Of a DNA stretch of 64,000 nt, positions 56,330 to 64,000 are shown piece after piece. Every line of letters starts with the position of its first letter. Position 1 is the stretch's first letter. The position numbers were made by a program, and so were the translations under genes. The DNA is from Oscheius dolichura (lineage: Eukaryota > Nematoda > Chromadorea > Rhabditida > Rhabditidae): NCBI GenBank assembly GCA_932521035.1, contig OW051497.1, positions 682,001-746,000 of the forward strand. The letters run 5' to 3'. The notes below the pieces were generated by a model, which was not told where the DNA came from, did no database searches, and saw only the letters and a list, made by a program, of their open reading frames with translations.

Positions 56330-57640
56330 TCTCCAACTTCACTGAAACACAGAATCAATTTATACGACTATTCTCATGTGATCTCCCATGTGGCTCTTTC
56401 CTCTCCAAATGTAGGTGCCTATATATTTTTCTTTTTGTAATTCAGAATCAAAACCTATTCCTTTTCCCTTGTCTAGCCTACACTAACCAGTAAACTCGAC
56501 TTTAAGTCCGTTGAAAAGCGTTTTCATAACTCGCTCTATTAGCAAAGTTATACTACGGTAGTTGCTCTAATGACAATGGCAAAAAGCGGTGCAATCTCAG
56601 CCGAAGCCGGTACCCAATCTAGAGACCTCATGTTTCCTTTACAACACCTCTAAATAGCCAAATTTCAATGGCACAACCTGTTCAGCGAAGTAAAAAACCT
56701 CTATTTCAAATAACATTACCAATTTTCCTTGTTAGGAAGTGAGTCCAGTTATCAAAGCGACAGCTAAACCAGTAACAGAATGCTGTGCGGCATATGAGCA
56801 TTTATAACTAGAATTTCTTTCTTCTGAACTATTTTACTATAAAACGGAACCTATTTCCCATATTTAGACAGCGAAAACACGTGAAACTATTGGTTTAACC
56901 TGTTTGGAAACTTTTTTTCCGAGAAAATAGAGTTTCAAACCAGTAAAACGGCATTTTTTGCTTATTTCTTTTATATTTTAAAGCTATCCAGCATTCTTAC
57001 GACTAAAACATCTGTAAATAGCATTTTCTTCTTTATTTTACTGTTAGAAGTGAGTAGGGTATCTCTGATATATCTATTTTCAGATCGTTTTCTTCACTGC
57101 TCTTCACTAAACCCCGAAAACCTCTACAATTGCTCCACTTTCCTTCAATGGCCCTCACCTACTCCATAATCAGCAGTTTGTGACATTATTTTATGTTATT
57201 TTATTACAGCTTCGTGTAATTGTAAATTTCCGAATAAATCTATAGCTATCCGTGCCCAACGAACCTAACATTTCTTCTATTACAGTCCTGTCCAATTTAG
57301 AAACTTTTCCCTTCATTCATACGCTAGGAACAAACAATAAACATCAACTGCCATGTGAGGATCTTCCGCTAAACAAATAGAATACTGTGGACAGTACACA
57401 CAAAGGGTAAAGAGCTTCTTCTCCTCTATTCGCTGTAGGTTCCTTTGTCTCTTTCGTTTTTGGTTTTCTTATTTACAGGTATAAGTCATTTCCCGGTTGG
57501 ATGTCAAGGTTAACGGTTAATTTAAATCACTGCGAGCAAAATACACGTGTTGTTGACTCAAATCAAAAATTTTCCACATTACTTTCGCGCTGAAGACCGA
57601 AAATTCCAACGATTTCAAGCCTACGTTGCATATCCGCTGT
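56330..57640. other. No supported gene
   Basis: AT-rich with stops in all frames; no protein-like exon seen on either strand. Confidence 0.5.
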
Positions 57641-57659
57641 AAATTGGCGCTTGAAAGAT

Positions 57660-58030
57660 TTGGTGGGCTTAATGTCACCCCAACTGTTCACCAACTGTTC
57701 AGTTTTCTAGGATACAAAACGGGAAATGTTCACTTTTGCAGGGTACAGCAGGGGAAATGTTCACTTCTTACACGTTCACCTAGATCCGAAGATGTTCACT
57801 TCCGGGATATGCACATTTAAAATGTGCACCTCCGCCGAGCACGGCTCCCGAAATGTTCACTTCTTCAGAATACATTCTGCATAATGTTCACTGAACAGCA
57901 CATTGTTCACTCTTCCCCCCTGAGCACAAGAGCACACCATGGGCGGAGCCGTGCACCACTAACGGTGAACATTTCGGTGAACACTTGGTGTACATTTGCC
58001 GAAATGTTCAGTGTACTCAATTTGTGTTCG
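57660..58030. repeat. Cluster of AATGTTCACTT motifs on both strands
   Basis: GAAATGTTCACTT or a close form occurs many times (for example 57724, 57757, 57850), and GTGAACATTT in reverse near 57964. An inverted pair GAGCACGGCTCC (57836) and GGAGCCGTGCAC (57943) encloses part of it. Probably a degraded foldback element. Confidence 0.5.
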
Positions 58031-58219
58031 CTGTAGCTATTATACCCTGTGTATCTAGGCGTACATTTTGTCTACTTCTGCTCGCTTGCTAATTAAATGC
58101 GTCAAATGTACAGAATCAGCTGACAGGAGTTAGAATTATTTTCAGCAGCGGAAATTGTAATCAAAAGAGTGGAGTAGAATTCCATGAAGAGCAGAACACG
58201 CGAAACTCCCAGGAAACGT

Positions 58220-58612
58220 TCAAATGGACTGTCAGGGACCTATTTTTTGGTCAAATTAATCCGATTAGACCAAAAATCACATTGAGGTGAATTTCTGCTC
58301 TGCGTTGTCTCGCCGGCCATTTTCCTTAGCGACGCCTTATCCGTCTCTTTTTTCTCTACAAGTAAACACCAAAAACACCTCCGGAGTCCGTTTCGATCGA
58401 GTTAACACTCCATTTTTATGTGAATTTTTAAAGGTCTTAAAGATGCCCGACCTTTAAATTTTTATCCAATTTTGACCGTTAATCCCCTTGAAAAGCGCAC
58501 ATTTCTCGCTACGAAAGCCTCCATCGTAAAACCCGAAAATACCCTCATGATCAGAAAAATGAGGCGAATTTTTTAAGCTAAAGTTGTTTTTAATCCCTGA
58601 CAGTCCCTTTAA
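58220..58612. mobile_element. TTAA-type MITE, copy 3 (left end diverged)
   Basis: GGACTGTCAGGGA at the left is mirrored by TCCCTGACAGTCC at the right, followed by CTTTAA. The ends resemble the elements at 27821 and 33378. No ORF. Confidence 0.6.
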
Positions 58613-59060
58613 TGTAGCTCAGGAAAATAAGAAAATTTATACAAAAGTTACGGGAAACATCTTCAGAATATTAGCTCATGTGTTCCTTCAAAATTAGCGA
58701 AAAATTCAACATTTTTAGGCTATCGACCGAGCAAAACCATTTATTAATGCATATATTACCTTTTATCGACCTTTGCTTTAAAAATTCCCTAGGTTAGGGT
58801 ATTTTTCTGTGTAAAACACAAATAACGCTACGATTTCTAAAACCGAGCGCCCCTTTTAAGATAAACGCTTCCTTGTATCATTTCTTTATTTAAAATCTTT
58901 ACTTCCTTTGGAGTAAGCATGTCAACTGTTCTAAAACACTTGAAAGCAACAAATATTTATTGTTATACGCTCTAAAATATTTTTGTAAAATAGGAAAACA
59001 TTTTTTCAATCTGTTTCTCCAAATAAATCTATAAAAAGTGAAAGAAAACCGGGTAGACAT

Positions 59061-60724
59061 TTAACAAGTAACATTGATCTTTCTCTTCCTGGTCCTGGCA
59101 GCGATGGTATCATCTTCGGCTTCCATTTTGACCACGGGGTTTTCACCCTTCCGTGGAGTAGGTGGAGTGCTAGTCGGTTCCATTTTAGCACAAACCCTAG
59201 GCTTGCCAGGCTCTAAAATTCAATGTTTAAAATAAATAAAACAAGAGGATTACTTTCTGCTTCCGGGCAATCCTCTTTAGCAAAACAGCTCTCCACAGCT
59301 CTTCGCAACTCATCATGAATCGTCTTTTTGTGGTCGATAATGGCAGTAGCACTTTTATGCGCTTGCTAAATAGGTTTATACCAATGTTTAACTGTGAACC
59401 TACTTTTGCATGAAGTAACGGCTCTTTCTTATCGAAGGTGCACCAGGTCTTCTTACAGATTTTGCACTCGTAGATAGGAATCTTCAAGTGGCAGACATTT
59501 GCATGATGATAGCGGCCACTTCGATAACCCGATGTCATTTTTTCACATTTCAGACACTGCACCTTTTTGATGATCTTAAAAACAAAACTAGAAATTGATT
59601 GGAAGGTGCCTACCTTTGGCTTGTACTCGGGAATGTCACAATCGTCATTGAAATGTTTTATAGCAACCGGATCTTCTGGAGCAACCGAGTCAGATGGTTC
59701 AGCCTTTGGAGCTAGAGCCGGCTCATGTGCACCTTCGGCGACTTCTGGATCAATCAACTCGGACATTCCAGCCGTTGGAAGAGGTACAGACTTTCCCAGT
59801 CCATCAATAACTTCGGGAGTGGACTTCTCGGATGGTTCAGCCTTAGGTGAAAGCATCGGCTCTTCAAGCCCTTCCATAGCTTCAGAAGGAGCTCTTGCAG
59901 ACGTCTTTGGAGAAGGTTCAGGCTCTTCTGGGGCATCAGTAACTTCAGGAGGAGGCTTCTCAGAGGTTCCCCCCTCAGATGAAAGTACCGGCTCCTTCGG
60001 CTCTTCGGCACCTTCTGGAAGAGCTGGCTTGGCCATTTCGGCATTCGAGGAAAGTGCCGGTTCATCATGCCCTTCCATAGCTTCAGCTGGAGCACTCTCA
60101 GACGACTCAGCCTTTGGAAAAGGTTCAGGCTCTTCCGGACCATCAGTAGTTTCGGAAGGAACCGGCTCGAAGGTTCCGGCCTCAAGAGAAAGTACTGGTT
60201 CGTCCGGCTCTTCCGAATCTTCTTCAGCATCTAATTGCGCAGCGCTTGGGTAAAATTCGGACACTGGCGGATCATCAAATACCATGAGAGCATACATCTT
60301 GGATGTTGGTGCAGGAGGCCGTTCCCCTCTCTCCCTTTCTTGCGCAATATGTCGAGTTAGCTTCAACGAGTAGTATATGTCGTAATCGAGCATAAAGTCG
60401 TGGTCCTCGGGAAAATTGATCCAGAAAACGTACTGTAAAAATATAGATAAATAAGAAGTTGTGAAGATTGAAAGACTCTCGAAAAGGAAGGGAAACGTGC
60501 ATGATATTCTTCCATTTTATGGAAGTTCTGGTAATGATCGTCAATGGCAGCCTCAGTTCCGAACTTAGCTGGGCATTCACAGCATCTGAATTGAAAAAGT
60601 TCGTTGATTAGCGCGAGTAAACTTACTCGTAAGGAGAATAATCGAGGTGATCCACAGCCAAGTGCTCCCTCAATATGGACACAGTAGCAAATCGCTCCTG
60701 CACACAGTAAAAACAGGTTAACAT
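59061..60724 (-). CDS. C2H2 zinc-finger protein with acidic Pro-rich repeats, 478 aa
   Basis: Six exons: 60627..60724, 60501..60585, 59614..60432, 59404..59574, 59254..59365, 59061..59212. Two N-terminal C2H2 fingers are clear (CFYC...HLAVDH and CCEC...HYQNFH), then about eight imperfect units of ~22 residues rich in Glu, Pro and Ser (for example EPVLSSEGGTSEKPPPE). Two more Cys/His clusters follow (CLKC...HHANVCH; CKIC...HAKQAH) and a C-terminal nuclear signal (RTRKRK). The exon 2/3 junction keeps frame only with a GC donor (CAT then GCACGT); the nearby GT donor breaks it. A transcription-factor-like nuclear role is inferred. Confidence 0.7.
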
Positions 60725-61498
60725 TCTGAAAATAAGTAATGTAAAATCGATAAGGTTTGGGAAAAGCTGAGCAAGGCGGTGAAAGCGAAACGGGCAAGAA
60801 ATGAATGAAAAGTGCGAGAGCAACGCGAATGGACAAAACTTATTGAACTCGATTAGTAAGCAGCGTCTTCGAAACCTTTACTCAAAACACCCCGGGAAAA
60901 TGCTCCCAAAGGGATTCTTTTCAAAAAAAGATACTCAAAAGTCACATCTCCGCAATACCCATACTATACTAAAGCCTTGGCCGGTATACCTAGCTGTATG
61001 GTCTACATTTACAAGCGCGCAGCTGGACTCACAGCCGCATTCTGGTCGAAAGCTCGGTTATTTAGAACATGCAAAAATTTTGCGCATATCGTCCTTACAA
61101 TTGTACTTATTTTCCTTGCTTTTAAAGTGAATTATAGTGAAAAGCCTTGCCTAAATTAAGAAAATAAATGCAACGTTTGAACAACCTTTTAAAGGACTGG
61201 GCAAGGCCGGCTATTGCAGCGATGAGGGCCGACCCCCTTGCCCCGCTGCTCTAATCAAATTTAACTTCTAAACCTCTTAAATTTAATCTCTAAATTGTTG
61301 AAATACCACGAGCATAAATGTTGAGATTTACTGGTACTTTACATTTAAAAAACCTCGGTAAATTAAAAATAGTTTATAGATACAAAAGGTACAATTTCAT
61401 ATCACGGTGAATCACAACATAAGCACAGGGAACAACGTAACTTAAACGAATCAGGAAGCTTCAATACAGATAAAAACGAGAAAAGAACGAACTTTGGA
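60725..61498. other. No supported gene
   Basis: Open frames at 60801-61159 on the plus strand lack splice logic and family likeness. It probably holds the promoter of the minus-strand zinc-finger gene and the 3' end of the WBP2-like gene. Confidence 0.45.
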
Positions 61499-62964
61499 TT
61501 ATGGGATGGGTTGTTTTTCTGGAAGTGGACCGGATTGCTGGTTCGTGTTATTCGAACCGCTCAGGGCATAGGGGCTGTAGGCCGGAGGCTGGTCACTAGG
61601 CCCCGGAGCTCCAGGATATGGGGGAACCGATGTTCCCGGGTATTGCTGTGCTGGGGGGAACTGTTGTGGAGCAGCGTAAGGTTGAGGCGGCACATTCCAT
61701 CCCTAAAGACAAATGGGTAAATAAACCCAGGAAGTTGGACTTACAGAGCCGGGAGGAGGCCCCATGGTCTGGGTTGGAGCGACGCCAGCATATGGGGGAG
61801 GCTTCTCATACATGTAGACGTTTCCAACTGAAAATAGGAGATAAATAAAAGGAAGAGGAATCTAACCAGGTGGCTGTTCCGGGAAAGCATTCACGGGGGC
61901 TTGGAATCCTCCATAGCAGCCTCCTTGAGCCATGTAGTACGTCGTTGGGGCGGCAAAGAACGCTCCGGGCTCGGAGTACATTGGAGGGGCATTTTCGAAT
62001 CGGGCGTTCTTGGCTGAAAAACACTCATTCAGAATTATTATTCTCAGTGGCAACGAAATTGGGAAGTGACCACCGGAAATTTGCTTGTTAGCGCCCAGAA
62101 GGTGTACTTTTGCTTAGGAACCGATCCATTGAATCGGCAGGCCTGGCTGTTCCCCTTTTCGAACAAATTCCTCAATGGAAGAATCCTTTTGAAACGCGGA
62201 TTCCTAATTGGTAGCGAACCACGTGGCCTTGGGAGACTGCGACATAAAGGAACTGTTGCGAACCTTGACTTTTTGGCAGGGATCGCGATATTGATACTCG
62301 AATTTCAAAAACACATGAATTAGCTGGGTTCATAGCCATTTTAGGGAATGGGAACGAAACCAGGGAGAATTTAGATTATGGAAAATAACATGAGCCGCAT
62401 TTTGGCGAGACTTTGGCAAGATTATCCATTTTTCATCAAAGTTTTTGATATCATTCTAACGGGAAAAGTGGCTTGCAAGGTAACATTTTAAAGGGTAAAC
62501 CCCGGATTTCCTGTAAGTAAAGAAAACTAAAAGAAAAAGAAGCTTACCCATAGCATTGGCTCTCAGTAGAGCTTGCCCAAACTCGATGCATCCTCCTTTC
62601 GGGAAAACGAGCTTCCATTCGACAACTCCATCGAAGTTGCCTCCTGGAAGAGCCTGTATCCCTCCCTGAAATGTTTCTCTAGTGAAAAAGCTAAGGTCAA
62701 AGGGCAAACCTTTAAATAGTTAGCTCCGAGAAGAGGCTGCTCCAATTTCACGTGATCCAGCATCGCGAACGGGAGGGCAAAGCTCTTGAGCTCTTCTTTA
62801 TCGGAGGCATTGATGAAAATGATCTGAAAACGAGAATTTTTTAAAGGAGGTATTATTATTTTTATATTTTAATATTCATATTTGGTTACCTTGCGTACCC
62901 CAGTATTCCTTGACCTCTTCTTAACAAAGTTTCGTGTGTAGAATATGTTTATCATTCGCGTCAT
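61499..62964 (-). CDS. WBP2: WBP2-like GRAM domain protein with PPxY motifs, 246 aa
   Basis: Six exons: 62890..62964, 62710..62823, 62548..62665, 61867..62013, 61745..61827, 61499..61702. Exons 2 and 3 give most of a GRAM/PH-like domain (SFALPFAMLDHVKLEQPLLG, GANYLKGG, VVEWKLVFPKGGCIEFGQ) in WBP2 order. The C-terminal half is Pro/Gln/Tyr-rich with PPMY, PPPY and PPAY, the motifs that bind WW domains (YAP/Nedd4-type partners). The first exon (MTRMINIFYTRNF, ATG one base after TTTTCAG) does not resemble the usual first strands of the domain, so the true N-terminus may lie upstream or the domain is shortened. WBP2 is a transcription coactivator in animals. Confidence 0.8.
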
Positions 62965-64000
62965 TCTGAAAAGATTACTCTTGGCAATATCAGATGTAGC
63001 AAAAAGTTTGATCGGAACAGAGATGATTCATATCACGCGGACAAAACTGGATTTGATAAGCGGGAAAATGAAAGTCAAGCACAGCTGCGCCAACAAAAAA
63101 ATTGACAGCATATGACAGCGAACTCGCGCCTTTTAAAAGCAACGCCAGAATTAGAATAAGATTTTAAAAAGAGGTTGAACCACAGTTTATGGTTTTGAAG
63201 ATAAAGCAAACTGTATGAGTCATGACGTGCCCGAAAAACTTTTTATGACGGAAAACGAGGTCTGTTGACGCTATTTGGGGGGAGGAGGGATTCCCCATCA
63301 GTCTTCCTGTCAAAATGGACTGAACTATGGGAACGCCGGCGGCCTTCCTGGACTTTGGCAACCTTTTAGGATTTGTGAGCACTAAAAATGACCCAGAAAC
63401 GTCAAAAAGTTGCTTTTATTTCTAAAAATTGAGCTAGTAAAAGCAAAATTCTAGGATAAATCGGGCTAAAAATAGAAAGGGAATGTTTTGACTCCATTAT
63501 TTTTGTATTTCTTTTTATGAAACACTTTCAGGCTTATAAAACTACTCTAAAAAACAAAGACAAGCCTCTTCCTATTTGAAAAATCCCATTCACTGCATAG
63601 AAATGCTGAAAATACGGATAGATCGGGGTTTAGAAAGAAAAGAATAGCAGTAATTCGTTATTTTCCAATTTTTCAGATTACAGATCACATTTGTGACTAT
63701 TTTTAGTAAAATATAAGCTGGAAACAATCGGAAAACCTGCTATTTGATATGAAATTTCTTGTATTTTAGAATAAAACGTGGTTTTAAGGGAAAATAATAT
63801 TTTAGGAAGATAAGAAGAAGCTCTAATGCCTTAGTTTCTTAATTTTCCTCGTATGAATCATTCTTTTCAATTGATAAAGGAAATTAGACTGCAAACTACA
63901 TCAATTGAAGTATAATAACGTCGCCTGTGAAACGAACGCCTGTTTTACGTTGCCTTGACGATGGAGAGAGAAAATTATTGATAAATGTAGAGCGAGTCTA
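62965..64000. other. No supported gene
   Basis: AT-rich; the longest frame (63164-63382, minus) does not read as protein. It may contain the promoter and any missing 5' exon of the WBP2-like gene. Confidence 0.45.

Noticed and set aside
59567-60253. 228-codon plus-strand open frame rich in Ser and Gly
   Set aside because: It is the antisense shadow of the repeat-coding exon of the minus-strand zinc-finger gene, with no splice or start logic of its own.

Overview
This is a eukaryotic nuclear window that looks like a nematode genome. Genes are split by many tiny introns (mostly 32-60 bp) with GT donors and TTTCAG-type acceptors. Several start codons lie 0-3 bases after such an acceptor with no visible upstream exon, which fits spliced-leader trans-splicing. 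The genes themselves (tandem 7TM chemoreceptor-like paralogs, a compact amine receptor, small secreted peptides) also fit. I assembled exons by eye; every model given with exon coordinates keeps one frame through all junctions unless stated. No rRNA, intact tRNA, CRISPR or bacterial feature was seen. The species cannot be named.

Layout. 0-6.2 kb: small single-pass membrane protein genes on the minus strand (one cut by the left edge) and two diverged paralogs on the plus strand, the first with an N-myristoylation-type start. 6.2-12.2 kb: mostly non-coding, with a hAT-like miniature element just before it, other inverted-repeat elements and a poly-C tract. 12.25-13.97 kb: a complete class A amine-type GPCR. 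14.6-15.7 kb: a zinc-finger-like protein (minus). 16.2-40.3 kb: the accessory core, with six intact paralogous 7TM receptors (plus strand, identical exon plan), one complete small secreted six-cysteine peptide gene on the minus strand, and four more copies on the plus strand (two complete, one damaged, one partial). From 26.3 to 39.1 kb receptor and peptide alternate (R-P-R-P-R-P), which reads as a tandemly duplicated two-gene cassette. Receptor starts are preceded by a shared promoter block. 43.3 kb: a small neuropeptide-like precursor. 43.8-46.6 kb: a Pro/Ala-rich gene and a small pentapeptide-repeat gene (minus). 48.1-54.7 kb: a basic protein, two paralogous acidic proteins with a shared unrecognised C-terminal domain and duplicated flanks, and another acidic-tailed protein. 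55.4-56.3 kb: an HTATIP2/TIP30-like SDR protein. 59.1-60.7 kb: a C2H2 zinc-finger protein with acidic Pro-rich repeats. 61.5-63.0 kb: a WBP2-like GRAM/PPxY protein.

How genes may relate: the receptor/peptide array is the one region where neighbours look functionally linked. Six receptors share upstream control elements, and the peptides share a cysteine scaffold and a conserved intron. Whether the peptides are ligands, defence peptides or toxin-like products cannot be told from sequence. The core is also the richest in foldback and MITE insertions, several of them inside receptor introns, consistent with a young, fast-evolving cluster.
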